Below, in pieces: positions 1 through 10,505 of a DNA stretch of 62,417 nucleotides. The DNA lies in NCBI GenBank assembly GCA_937995865.1, contig CALKJA010000035.1, positions 1 through 62,417 of the forward strand. The letters run 5' to 3'. The position numbers were made by a program, and so were the translations under genes. This DNA comes from an uncultured Paracoccaceae bacterium. GTDB taxonomy: Bacteria; Pseudomonadota; Alphaproteobacteria; Rhodobacterales; Rhodobacteraceae. Each line of letters starts with the position of its first letter. Position 1 is the first letter of the stretch. A model generated the notes under the pieces. The model ran no database searches. It was given only the letters and a program-made list of their open reading frames with translations, and was not told the DNA's origin.

Positions 1-72
1 GGGCCGACGGGACCCCGCCGCGCCAGATATTTGTATGCGCCCTTCCATGGGCCCCGAGAAAGGATCACCACC

Positions 73-336
73 ATGGCAAATTCGCCTCAAGCCAAGAAAC
101 GCGCGCGCCAGAACGAGCGTCGCTTTGCGATTAACAAAGCCCGTCGTTCGCGTATCCGCACATACCTGCGTAAAGTTGAAGAAGCGATCGAATCTGGCGA
201 CGCTGCCGTTGCGGCATCGGCACTTAAAGACGCTCAACCTGAACTGATGCGCGGCGTCACAAAGGGTGTGTTGCATAAGAACACAGTTGCAAGAAAAATG
301 TCCCGTTTGTCCGCTCGCGTAAAAGCGCTTAGCTGA
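73..336 (+). CDS. rpsT: 30S ribosomal protein S20
   Basis: S20 binds 16S rRNA in the body of the small subunit during early assembly. The 87-residue, Lys/Arg-rich protein begins [13 protein letters not shown] and carries the family's [21 protein letters not shown] helix and the C-terminal [12 protein letters not shown] segment; length is normal. The ATG at 73 was chosen over an in-frame upstream start at 31 because S20 proteins start at MAN(S/T) and GAGAAAGGATC lies just ahead. It is followed by a strong terminator, so it is transcribed apart from dnaA. Position next to dnaA is usual in alphaproteobacteria. Confidence 0.97.
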   Translation: MANSPQAKKRARQNERRFAINKARRSRIRTYLRKVEEAIESGDAAVAASALKDAQPELMRGVTKGVLHKNTVARKMSRLSARVKALS

Positions 337-385
337 TTCCAAGGGCGACGTTTGGGGCAACCCATACATTCCAAAGAACTTTTCC

Positions 386-420
386 AAAGGGCACCGCAGC
401 GCGGTGCCCTTTGCGTTTTG
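386..420 (+). terminator. Rho-independent terminator of rpsT
   Basis: A perfect 12-bp stem (386-397 with 401-412, AAAGGGCACCGC) closes on a 3-base loop and runs into a T-rich tail (TTTGCGTTTTG). It lies 49 bases after the rpsT stop. Confidence 0.9.
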
Positions 421-822
421 AGGGTCCAAAAAGCCGAAAGAGATTCTTTTTGTTCGCGCTTGTGTCAAGCAGATTGAATCATTGTCGTGGGCCCTTCTCA
501 GCCGCTAAGTTCATTCCAGCGAGTCGTTCGTCATACGGGGGGATGTGGACTAGCAAAATGAAATTCGCGAGTGAATCGTGTGCGTTTTGCTGGTGGCTGA
601 GATGGGCTATGGGAGCTTTTCTGAATGCCGTTTGAGTGTCTTTGGCACTTACCATGTCCAAATGATTGGTTATCCAAGCCGCTGCTGGTTTGAGTTGCCT
701 TATCTTATATTTGGTACTTTGCGCCGTGGTTCACTGTGCAATCGGTACTGCTCTGTCATGTCGAATGTTGCGCTAGGGACAGCCCGAAAGGGCAACATTT
801 GTAGCATTGTAAGAGACAACGT
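421..822. other. Intergenic region upstream of dnaA
   Basis: No convincing gene. It holds three GANTC sites (442-446, 476-480, 573-577), the target of the CcrM methylase in alphaproteobacteria, and one near-consensus DnaA box TTATCCAAG at 670-678 (7 of 9 bases of TTATCCACA). One box does not make an oriC. The region most likely holds the dnaA promoter(s), possibly with DnaA feedback and methylation control; I could not pick a confident -35/-10 pair. Confidence 0.5.
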
Positions 823-2181
823 ATGATTAATGAAGACTGGGGAACTGTCCGTGAAAACCTTCGTAAACAGGTGGGTCAAAGCGCCTATGCTGCCTGGATC
901 GAACCTTTAGAGTTTGACGGAGTCTCAGGAAGTGTTGCGTGTTTCCACGTGCCCACAGCCTTTGTCGGAACATACGTAAATCAGCACTATGGCGATCAAA
1001 TCGTTCGTGAGTGCAGCGCAATGAACAAAGCCATTGAACGTGTTGCCTTTGCTGTCCCTGCATCCCGTGAGGTTGCTCCCAAGCGGGCGCACAGACCTGA
1101 ACCACAGCGGCAAACTCAAAGCGTTGATGAGATGATGGAAAGGGGCGGAGCCCAGCTTGACCCCAAGCACGTCTTTTCTAATTTCGTCGTCGGCAAACCA
1201 AATGAGCTTGCACATGCCGCGGCGCGGCGCGTTGCCGAGGGAGGCGAGGTGACGTTTAATCCGCTTTTCCTTTATGGCGGTGTTGGGCTTGGTAAGACGC
1301 ATTTGATGCACGCGATCGCATGGGAGCTGCGCGAGCGGCAACCGGACCTCAAAGTCCTTTATGTGAGCGCTGAGCAGTTCATGTATCGTTTCGTGCAATC
1401 CCTGCGCGAAGGCAAAACAATGGATTTCAAATTGCTTTTCCGCAACGCAGACGTTTTGATGGTTGATGATGTGCAGTTCTTTGCAGGCAAGGACAGCACG
1501 CAAGAAGAGTTCTTTCACACGTTCAACGCGCTGGTCGGTCAGAACAAACAGATCATCATTAGTGCCGACCGGGCACCCGGTGAGATCAAGGATCTAGAGA
1601 ACCGTATTGCAAGCCGGCTTCAATCTGGGTTGGTCGTTGATTTGCATCCAACAGACTTTGAACTGCGTCTCGGCATTCTGCAGTCCAAAGTCGAAGTTTA
1701 CCGCAAGTCCTATCCGGGTCTTGTGATCAAGGACGGCGTGCTCGATTTCCTCGCGCAGCGGATCTCAACAAATGTGCGTGTCCTTGAAGGGGCATTGACC
1801 CGCCTTTTTGCCTTTGCGTCGCTCGTGGGCAAAGAGATTACGATGGAGCTGACCCAAGATTGCCTTTCAGACGTGCTTCGGGCTTCTGATCGCAAGATTA
1901 CTGTCGAAGAAATCCAACGCACGGTTGCAGAGCACTATAACATCCGAATGTCTGATATGATTGGACCAAAGCGGGTCCGAACGCTTGCGCGCCCCCGCCA
2001 AATTGCAATGTTTCTCTCCAAACGTTTAACGACCCGCAGCCTGCCCGAGATTGGCCGCCGTTTTGGAGGCCGCGACCACACCACAGTTATGCATGGTGTG
2101 AAGCGGATTGAGTCCCTTATGGCGCAAGACAGTCAGATGGCAGATGACATTGAAATCCTGCGCCGGTCTCTCGAAGCCTAA
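823..2181 (+). CDS. dnaA: Chromosomal replication initiator DnaA
   Basis: DnaA is the AAA+ ATPase that binds DnaA boxes, melts oriC and recruits the DnaB helicase. The 452-residue protein has an N-terminal domain I (about 1-75), a linker, an AAA+ core with Walker A GGVGLGKT at 152-159 and Walker B VLMVDDVQ, and domain IV with the DNA-binding signature GGRDHTTVMHGVKRI near residue 416. The ATG at 823 gives the family's usual MxxDWGxVRxxLRxxVG start. dnaN follows in the same direction after 145 bases. Confidence 0.98.
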   Translation: MINEDWGTVRENLRKQVGQSAYAAWIEPLEFDGVSGSVACFHVPTAFVGTYVNQHYGDQIVRECSAMNKAIERVAFAVPASREVAPKRAHRPEPQRQTQSVDEMMERGGAQLDPKHVFSNFVVGKPNELAHAAARRVAEGGEVTFNPLFLYGGVGLGKTHLMHAIAWELRERQPDLKVLYVSAEQFMYRFVQSLREGKTMDFKLLFRNADVLMVDDVQFFAGKDSTQEEFFHTFNALVGQNKQIIISADRAPGEIKDLENRIASRLQSGLVVDLHPTDFELRLGILQSKVEVYRKSYPGLVIKDGVLDFLAQRISTNVRVLEGALTRLFAFASLVGKEITMELTQDCLSDVLRASDRKITVEEIQRTVAEHYNIRMSDMIGPKRVRTLARPRQIAMFLSKRLTTRSLPEIGRRFGGRDHTTVMHGVKRIESLMAQDSQMADDIEILRRSLEA

Positions 2182-2200
2182 GCCTCTTATTTGCGCAGTT

Positions 2201-2281
2201 GTGACCCTTGACGAGACCGCCTCAAGCGGTGAGTTTCGCGCTGAAAGCACTTGTGTGCAGGGCAAGACCCGCTAGGGTCAC
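2201..2281 (+). repeat. Inverted repeat in the dnaA-dnaN gap
   Basis: GTGACCCT (2201-2208) and its exact complement AGGGTCAC (2274-2281) bracket 65 bases containing a smaller hairpin (ACCGC 2216-2220, loop CTCAA, GCGGT 2226-2230). This could fold as a branched leader for dnaN. No known riboswitch or ribosomal-protein site is recognised. Confidence 0.4.
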
Positions 2282-2326
2282 AAGCCCGGACCACAGAAGG
2301 GTCCGAACAAGGGGACGGAGAGGGAC

Positions 2327-3445
2327 ATGAAGCTCAGCATTGAACGTGGCATCCTGCTTAAGGCGGTGGCGCAAGCACAGTCAGTTGTCGAACGCCGCAA
2401 CACGATTCCGATCCTTGCCAATGTTTTAATTGAAGCCGAAGGCAATACGGTATCATTCCGCGCGACGGACCTTGATATCGAAGTGGTCGACAAGGCCGAC
2501 GCGATGGTAGAGCGCGCTGGCTCGACGACGGTTAGCGCCGTTATGTTGCACGAGATCGTCCGCAAGCTGCCTGATGGTTCGCTTATTAGTCTTGCCGATG
2601 ACGGAACCAAAGGCCGCCTGAGCGTTGAAGCTGGGCGCTCTAGCTTCAACCTTGCGACGCTGCCAAAAGAAGATTTCCCGGTGATGACCACATCGGAATA
2701 CACCACGAACTTTGGATGCGAAGCGCCCACGTTGCGTCGGCTGTTTGATAAGTCCAAGTTTGCAATTTCGACGGAAGAAACGCGGTACTATTTAAACGGC
2801 GTGTATATGCACATCGCGGATGGCGAGAACGGGCAAGCGTTGCGTTGCGTGGCAACAGATGGCCACCGTCTTGCTCGGATCGACGCGGCCATGCCAGCCG
2901 ACGCAGATGGTATGCCCGGTGTAATCGTACCACGCAAAACCGTTGGGGAATTACGAAAGCTTCTGGACGATGACGAAGCAAAGATTGCGGTTTCCGTCTC
3001 AGAAACCAAAGTGCGGTTCGCGACTGAGAAAGTGACTCTGACCTCGAAAGTGATCGATGGCACGTTCCCCGACTATATGCGCGTTATTCCAACCGGAAAT
3101 ACCCGTAAGCTTGAGGTGGATGCGTCTGAGTTCGCTCAAGCCGTAGACCGCGTTGCGACGGTGTCTTCTGAGCGATCCCGCGCCGTTAAGTTGCAACTGG
3201 ACGAAGATCGGTTGGTTCTATCTGTGAATGCGCCAGATAGCGGTGCCGCCGAAGAAGAGCTGGGCGTTGCTTACGGTGATGAGCGTCTCGAGATCGGGTT
3301 CAACGCAAAATACCTGTTGGAAATCGCTAGCCAAGTGGATCGCGAAAACGCAGTTTTCCTGTTCAACTCAGCGGGTGACCCCACACTGATGCGCGAAGGC
3401 AATGACACCAGTGCGGTTTATGTTGTCATGCCCATGCGTGTGTGA
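2327..3445 (+). CDS. dnaN: DNA polymerase III subunit beta (sliding clamp)
   Basis: The beta clamp is a ring-shaped dimer that tethers polymerase III and other DNA enzymes to the template. The 372-residue protein starts MKLSIERGILLKAVAQAQSVVERRNTIPILANV, the typical alphaproteobacterial first clamp domain, and ends in the conserved VYVVMPMRV that lines the protein-binding pocket. Three clamp domains of about 120 residues fit the length. An AG-rich Shine-Dalgarno (GGACGGAGAGGGAC) directly precedes the ATG. It lies between dnaA and recF. Confidence 0.98.
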   Translation: MKLSIERGILLKAVAQAQSVVERRNTIPILANVLIEAEGNTVSFRATDLDIEVVDKADAMVERAGSTTVSAVMLHEIVRKLPDGSLISLADDGTKGRLSVEAGRSSFNLATLPKEDFPVMTTSEYTTNFGCEAPTLRRLFDKSKFAISTEETRYYLNGVYMHIADGENGQALRCVATDGHRLARIDAAMPADADGMPGVIVPRKTVGELRKLLDDDEAKIAVSVSETKVRFATEKVTLTSKVIDGTFPDYMRVIPTGNTRKLEVDASEFAQAVDRVATVSSERSRAVKLQLDEDRLVLSVNAPDSGAAEEELGVAYGDERLEIGFNAKYLLEIASQVDRENAVFLFNSAGDPTLMREGNDTSAVYVVMPMRV

Positions 3446-3521
3446 CCGTGAAGGGCGACGATTTCTGTCCCAGGAATCGTGCCTCCGTCGGGAGTATTTT
3501 GACAACCATGAAGGGTAGCTC

Positions 3522-4601
3522 GTGGCGCGTGTTGCTCGGCTGACGCTTTCCCACTTCAGATCGCACATGGTTGTGCGGCTGGCTTTGGATGGCCGCCCGG
3601 TCGTGTTCTACGGTCCAAATGGTGCGGGGAAGACCAATATCCTGGAAGCGGTATCGCTTTTGTCGCCGGGGCGGGGCCTGAGAAGAGCGAGCGCTGAGGA
3701 AATCACGCGACAGCCCGATGCGCTGGGCTGGAAGGTCATGGCAGAAGTAATGGGCCATGACGTGGACACCTGGTCCGATGCCGGTGCACCCCGTCAGGTG
3801 CGGGTGGATGGCAAGGCCGCACCTCAATCCGCGCTGGGCCGTTTAGCGCGCGTGCTTTGGTTGGTTCCCGCAATGGACCGGCTTTGGATCGAGGGTGCTG
3901 AAGGCCGTCGGCGCTTTTTGGATCGTATGACCCTGACTTTCCACGCGGAACATGCCGAGGCTTCGCTGACTTATGAAAAGGCTATGCGCGAGCGCAATCG
4001 CTTGCTTAAAGAGCACGTAAGCGATCCATCATGGTACCGGGCTCTCGAGGGCAGGATGGCTGAGGCTGCTGCTGCCATCATCACCGCGCGCCGTACCACC
4101 CTAGAGGCTTTGGCAGCCGCGCAAGAAGATGCAACGACAGCTTTTCCGTCAGCTGACCTAACGCTGACGCATCCTGAGGCGCCACTGCCGGAAGATCTTG
4201 CTCAGGTGTGGACAGACACCCGCCATCGCGATCTGGCTGCGGGGCGCACGCTAGTTGGGCCACACCGCGTCGATTTGGAAGCTGTGTATCGCGCCAAGGG
4301 TGTATCTGCTCGCAACTGCTCCACAGGGGAACAAAAAGCGCTTCTTATCTCTTTGATTCTTGCCAATGCGCGCGCCCTGACTGCCGAAACAGGCGCGCCA
4401 CCGCTGCTATTGCTTGACGAGGTTTCGGCTCATCTGGACGCTTTCCGGCAAGAAGCGCTGTATGATGAAATTTGCACGCTGGGCGCACAGGCATGGATGA
4501 CAGGAACCGGCCCTGAGATGTTTGCGGCCCTTGGCGACCGCGCCCAGCGCTTTGAAGTCACGGATGGGTCTGGCGAAAGCACCGTCGAGGCTGTGACATG
4601 A
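3522..4601 (+). CDS. recF: DNA replication and repair protein RecF
   Basis: RecF is an SMC-like ATPase that loads RecA at single-strand gaps with RecO and RecR. The 359-residue protein carries Walker A GPNGAGKT near residue 30, the ABC-type signature region around CSTGEQKALLISL and Walker B PPLLLLDEVSAHLD near the C terminus. The start is GTG at 3522, giving the family's VARLTLSHFRSH beginning. The stop overlaps the start of the LysE-type gene by four bases, so the two are translationally coupled. Confidence 0.96.
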   Translation: MARVARLTLSHFRSHMVVRLALDGRPVVFYGPNGAGKTNILEAVSLLSPGRGLRRASAEEITRQPDALGWKVMAEVMGHDVDTWSDAGAPRQVRVDGKAAPQSALGRLARVLWLVPAMDRLWIEGAEGRRRFLDRMTLTFHAEHAEASLTYEKAMRERNRLLKEHVSDPSWYRALEGRMAEAAAAIITARRTTLEALAAAQEDATTAFPSADLTLTHPEAPLPEDLAQVWTDTRHRDLAAGRTLVGPHRVDLEAVYRAKGVSARNCSTGEQKALLISLILANARALTAETGAPPLLLLDEVSAHLDAFRQEALYDEICTLGAQAWMTGTGPEMFAALGDRAQRFEVTDGSGESTVEAVT

Positions 4602-5218
4602 CGCTCGCGATCTCTGACATTGCGCTCTATGCGTTTGCTGTGATGGTGCTCTTCCTGACCCCGGGGCCCGTTTGGGTGGCTCTTCTTGCGCGGGGCATCT
4701 CAGCGGGATTTAGCGGTGTTTGGCCACTTGCCTTTGGTGTGACGGTAGGTGATGCGATTTGGCCCTTTTTGGCTATTCTTGGCGTCAGCTGGGTGGTGCA
4801 AGAAGTTGAGGGCGTACTTGTCGTACTTCGCTGGATTGCCGCCGTCATGTTTCTCATTATGGGATATCTGCTGATCCGCAACGCAAACAAACAGCTGGGG
4901 CAAGACAGCAGGCTTACGCGGCCCGGTGCTTGGGCAGGGTTTGTTGCGGGACTTTTGGTCATTTTGGGAAATCCAAAAGCGATCTTGTTTTACATGGGTG
5001 TGTTGCCCGGGTTCTTTGATCTCACTCGCGTGACCACGCCTGATATCGCTGCAATTGTGGCCATTTCGGTCTTTGTGCCGCTGGTCGGAAATTTGGCATT
5101 GGGCGTTTTCGTTGGGCGGCTGCGGCTGCTTTTGAACTCACCCAAAGCGGTGCGGCGGTTGAATATCAGCTCTGGTTTACTATTGATTTCGGTTGGTTTG
5201 ATCATTCCATTTACATGA
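4598..5218 (+). CDS. LysE/RhtB family amino-acid exporter
   Basis: Inner-membrane efflux protein of the LysE/RhtB family, which exports amino acids such as lysine, homoserine or threonine; the substrate here cannot be told. The 206 residues form about six hydrophobic segments. The family signature is present: FLTPGPVWVALLARGISAGF near the N terminus and GFVAGLLVILGNPKAILFYMGVLPGFF mid-protein. It starts on an ATGA overlap with recF and sits between recF and gyrB, a place usually free of other genes, with no functional link to replication evident. Confidence 0.9.
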   Translation: MTLAISDIALYAFAVMVLFLTPGPVWVALLARGISAGFSGVWPLAFGVTVGDAIWPFLAILGVSWVVQEVEGVLVVLRWIAAVMFLIMGYLLIRNANKQLGQDSRLTRPGAWAGFVAGLLVILGNPKAILFYMGVLPGFFDLTRVTTPDIAAIVAISVFVPLVGNLALGVFVGRLRLLLNSPKAVRRLNISSGLLLISVGLIIPFT

Positions 5219-5373
5219 GCGATCATCAGCCGAAGTGGCCCTAATTTCCCACCCTTGCCGGGCGTCTAGATAATGCGCGGCGTCTTTATCGCACCAAGCG
5301 CTAAATATTGGGCAATCACGTGACAATGACCCCCAGACCTCGTATAAGGCGGCATCAAAACGACAGGAGCTGA

Positions 5374-7794
<2,421 letters not shown>

Positions 7795-7798
7795 AACC

Positions 7799-7829
7799 TA
7801 CCTCGGCAGGGTGCGCCCTTGCCGAGGTA
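7799..7829. terminator. Hairpin between convergent gyrB and the YciI-like gene
   Basis: A 10-bp perfect stem, TACCTCGGCA at 7799-7808 with TGCCGAGGTA at 7820-7829, extended by three further pairs around a short loop. It starts 5 bases after the gyrB stop, but the following T content is poor (TTAAGACTTG). Likely terminates gyrB and may serve both directions. Confidence 0.7.
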
Positions 7830-7853
7830 TTAAGACTTGCCTGAGTACAAAGG

Positions 7854-8168
7854 TTACATTTCGTTTATTTCAGCGACCTCGACTGAGCCAGACCCGTCGG
7901 CAACCATTGGGTTGAGCGCAGCGGCTGCGCAAGCGGCCTCATAACCATCGAATTGAAAAATCCCGTACCCAGAAACCGGATTCGATCCGCCTGTGGTTGT
8001 GTGACCATCTGGCGAGACAGTATGAGAGACCTTAACCGGGTTACCTGCGTCGACTATGGCTCCGCCCAAACCTTCGAACCATTTGCCCCAAGCCTCCATG
8101 GCGGCCGCTCCCGCCTCTGCGGTCTCGGGGGTTTTGCCACCGTGGTAAGCAAAAAGGAATTTCGGCAT
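7854..8168 (-). CDS. YciI-like (DGPF-type) protein
   Basis: Small 104-residue protein of the YCII/DGPF fold, a dimeric alpha-beta barrel related to muconolactone isomerase and often found with ECF sigma factors; its own role is unknown. It starts MPKFLFAYHGG and ends with the family-like PMVADGSGSVEVAEINEM. The start at 8168 has a strong Shine-Dalgarno (CAGGAGGACTCAAG-ATG); the longer in-frame reading to 8318 is rejected. No sigma factor is adjacent. It lies 37 bases downstream of trhO on the same strand. Confidence 0.8.
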   Translation of the reverse strand: MPKFLFAYHGGKTPETAEAGAAAMEAWGKWFEGLGGAIVDAGNPVKVSHTVSPDGHTTTGGSNPVSGYGIFQFDGYEAACAAAALNPMVADGSGSVEVAEINEM

Positions 8169-8205
8169 CTTGAGTCCTCCTGAGTATTGTACCCATAGAA
8201 AACCA

Positions 8206-9093
8206 TCATTCTTGCGAGTCGCGCAATCGTTTGAGTTGGCGTTGCCGTTCGCGGAAGCGCTCTCGGTCGTTGGCACTGTATTCATCCACGCATTGGTGAC
8301 ACTGAACGCCCTCTTCATATTCCGGTCGTTTCAGATCGGATGGATCAAGCGGGCGCCGGCAAGCATAGCACAAACTGTGTGGGCCTTCCTTTAGGCCATG
8401 CGTCACAGAAACCCGACGGTCAAACACGAAACAAGCTCCGTCCCACGTACTTTCCGCTTTGGGCACGTCTTCAAGGTATTTGAGGATCCCGCCCTTAAGG
8501 TGATACACATCTTCGACTCCCTCCCCCAAAAGGTAGTTCGTCGATTTTTCGCAACGGATGCCGCCAGTGCAGAACATCGCAACGCGTTTGTTGCGAAATT
8601 TGTGTTTGTTCGCCTGCCACCAAGCTGGAAACTCTCCAAAACTCTTGGTTTCAGGGTCAACGGCACCTTCAAATGTGCCGATCGCCACTTCGTAATCGTT
8701 GCGCGTGTCAATTGTAACGACGTCCGGCGCGCGGATCAGGTCATTCCAATCGGCTGGCTCAACGTAGTTTCCAGTTCCTTCGGCTGGACGGACATGGGGT
8801 TGGCCCATTGTCACAATTTCTCGCTTGAGGCGGACCTTGAGCTTTTTGAATGGTTGCGCTTTGGATGTGCTCTCTTTCCACGTCAGACCAGCACATCCGG
8901 GCAAAGCGCGGATTGCGGACAATGCTGCGTCTATGCCCGCGCGCGGGCCCGCAATCGTTCCGTTAATGCCTTCGGACGCCAAAAGAAGCGTGCCAGTTAC
9001 ACCGCCAGATTCGCAGACGGCGCGGAGCGGTCCACGCAGCGCATCTGGATCGTCAAAGGACGTAAAATGGTAAAGAGCAGCAACGGTATACAT
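8206..9093 (-). CDS. trhO: tRNA uridine(34) hydroxylase TrhO (rhodanese-related)
   Basis: TrhO family proteins hydroxylate U34 of some tRNAs using molecular oxygen, the first step toward 5-oxyacetyl or methoxyuridine. The 295-residue reading has the N-terminal acylphosphatase-like part (MYTVAALYHFTSF...EGINGTIAG), a rhodanese domain with active-site loop CTGGIRCEKS, and a C-terminal Cys cluster (CYACRRPL...CHQC). The start at 9093 is where family similarity begins; the 63 residues upstream in frame look random. It is divergent from pncA across 72 bases. Confidence 0.93.
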   Translation of the reverse strand: MYTVAALYHFTSFDDPDALRGPLRAVCESGGVTGTLLLASEGINGTIAGPRAGIDAALSAIRALPGCAGLTWKESTSKAQPFKKLKVRLKREIVTMGQPHVRPAEGTGNYVEPADWNDLIRAPDVVTIDTRNDYEVAIGTFEGAVDPETKSFGEFPAWWQANKHKFRNKRVAMFCTGGIRCEKSTNYLLGEGVEDVYHLKGGILKYLEDVPKAESTWDGACFVFDRRVSVTHGLKEGPHSLCYACRRPLDPSDLKRPEYEEGVQCHQCVDEYSANDRERFRERQRQLKRLRDSQE

Positions 9094-9165
9094 GGCCCGT
9101 TGACATACGCATTCCCTCTGCCCCTCACAAGCCGTAGGTTGCATCCCAAGCAAAGGAGAAAAGCG

Positions 9166-9759
9166 ATGACCCATGCGCTGATCGTGATTGATGTTCAAAA
9201 TGATTTCTGCCCTGGCGGGGCGTTGGCAGTTCCGGGTGGCGATGAGATCGTTTCCGGGATCAACGCGATTATGGAAGACCATGACATTGTGATCCTAACG
9301 CAGGATTGGCATCCAGCCGGGCATTCGTCTTTCGCCTCCACCCATGATGCCGCGCCATATTCGGTGACTGAAATGCCCTATGGGCCTCAGGTGCTGTGGC
9401 CGGATCACTGCATACAGGGCAGCGAAGGCGCGCTTTTCCATGCAGATCTTTTGGCGGACCGCGCCGATATGATCGTCCGCAAGGGATTTAATCCGGCCAT
9501 TGATAGCTATTCGGCGCTTTTTGAGAATGACCACACGACGCCCACGGGTCTTGAGGGGTATCTTCGTACGCGGGGTACTACCGGCGTCACGATGGTTGGT
9601 CTTGCGCTTGATTTCTGCGTGAATTTCTCAGCAGTTGACGCGGCTAAGGCGGGTTTTGACGTCACTGTGCGCGGTGATTTGTGCCGGGCAATTGATCTTG
9701 ATGGTTCTCTTGCCGCCGCGCAGGCAGGCATGGCGGGCGCAGGCGTTACACTCCTATGA
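9166..9759 (+). CDS. pncA: Nicotinamidase
   Basis: PncA deamidates nicotinamide to nicotinate in NAD salvage. The 197-residue protein has the isochorismatase-like hydrolase fold: catalytic Asp in ALIVIDVQNDFCPGG, metal-binding DWHPAGHSSF, WPDHCIQGSEGA, a catalytic Lys in VRKGF, and the nucleophile Cys in GLALDFCV. AAAGGAGAAAAGCG places the start at 9166. Its stop overlaps the next start (ATGA), and pncB, the following enzyme of the pathway, is the third gene of the unit. Confidence 0.96.
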   Translation: MTHALIVIDVQNDFCPGGALAVPGGDEIVSGINAIMEDHDIVILTQDWHPAGHSSFASTHDAAPYSVTEMPYGPQVLWPDHCIQGSEGALFHADLLADRADMIVRKGFNPAIDSYSALFENDHTTPTGLEGYLRTRGTTGVTMVGLALDFCVNFSAVDAAKAGFDVTVRGDLCRAIDLDGSLAAAQAGMAGAGVTLL

Positions 9760-10433
9760 GCCTTCGCCGCAAACTCTTAAAGGCCAAACCAAAGGGATCC
9801 GGGGCCGCTGCGGACCGCGCCCGCACCCAGCTTGATGCGTATATCGGAGCACAGTCACTCAGTGAGGAGGCTTTGGCCAAAGAGCTGCATTCTGGCATTG
9901 CTGCTGCGCGGATTGGGCAAATTGGTCTTGCTAGCACGGCTGAACCTTCCGGTTTGTCCTGCAAGGCAGGATGCGCATTTTGCTGTATCTTAACAGGAGA
10001 CGATGGTGGGGTGATAACCGGGGCCGAGGCGCGCAACTTGCACGTCGCACTTGCCCCTTTTGCCGGGGAGCCGGACGGGCGCGAATGGACGGCAAAAGCT
10101 TGCCCGTCGCTTGATCCAGAAACCCGGATGTGTCGCGCTTATGAGGCACGGCCAATGATCTGTCGGAGCTATCTTAGCGTGGATGTGACCGCTTGCGAAC
10201 AGATTGCGCAAGGCAAAGCGGCGCAAGGAACAGGCGTCCGCGCGGCCTATGGCACATATCTGACCGCGCATGCTCTAGCACGGGCTGCACTTGGCCCCGG
10301 CCACGCGCCAACATATTCGCTCCGCACTGTTGCAAAAGCGGCAGTCGAAGGAGTTCCGCTTGAAGATGCTCTCAAGGCTGCGCGCCACCGGCCCGCAGAA
10401 TTGGAGCATGAGCGTAAGCGCGCCGCTCTTTGA
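9756..10433 (+). CDS. YkgJ-type cysteine-cluster protein
   Basis: 225-residue soluble protein with the CxxCC pattern of the zinc- or iron-chelating YkgJ family (CKAGCAFCC near residue 68, then CPSLDPETRMCRAYEARPMICRSY). The spacing fits the family's metal-binding cysteines. Function is not known. It overlaps the pncA stop by four bases and is followed 72 bases later by pncB, so it is probably co-transcribed with NAD salvage. A role in that pathway is only a suggestion from position. Confidence 0.8.
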   Translation: MSLRRKLLKAKPKGSGAAADRARTQLDAYIGAQSLSEEALAKELHSGIAAARIGQIGLASTAEPSGLSCKAGCAFCCILTGDDGGVITGAEARNLHVALAPFAGEPDGREWTAKACPSLDPETRMCRAYEARPMICRSYLSVDVTACEQIAQGKAAQGTGVRAAYGTYLTAHALARAALGPGHAPTYSLRTVAKAAVEGVPLEDALKAARHRPAELEHERKRAAL

Positions 10434-10505
10434 GCCTAAAACGCTTGCGGACCTGCCCCACTATGCGGTTAATCCCGCGCATTGGTCAGGAGGAGGGCCA
10501 GCTCA

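Noticed and set aside
421-822. Chromosome origin (oriC) next to dnaA
   Set aside because: Only one near-consensus DnaA box and no AT-rich unwinding repeats are visible; a cluster would be required.
8398-9165. N-terminal extension of PncA by 256 residues
   Set aside because: The extension is antisense to trhO; PncA similarity begins exactly at the ATG with a good ribosome site.
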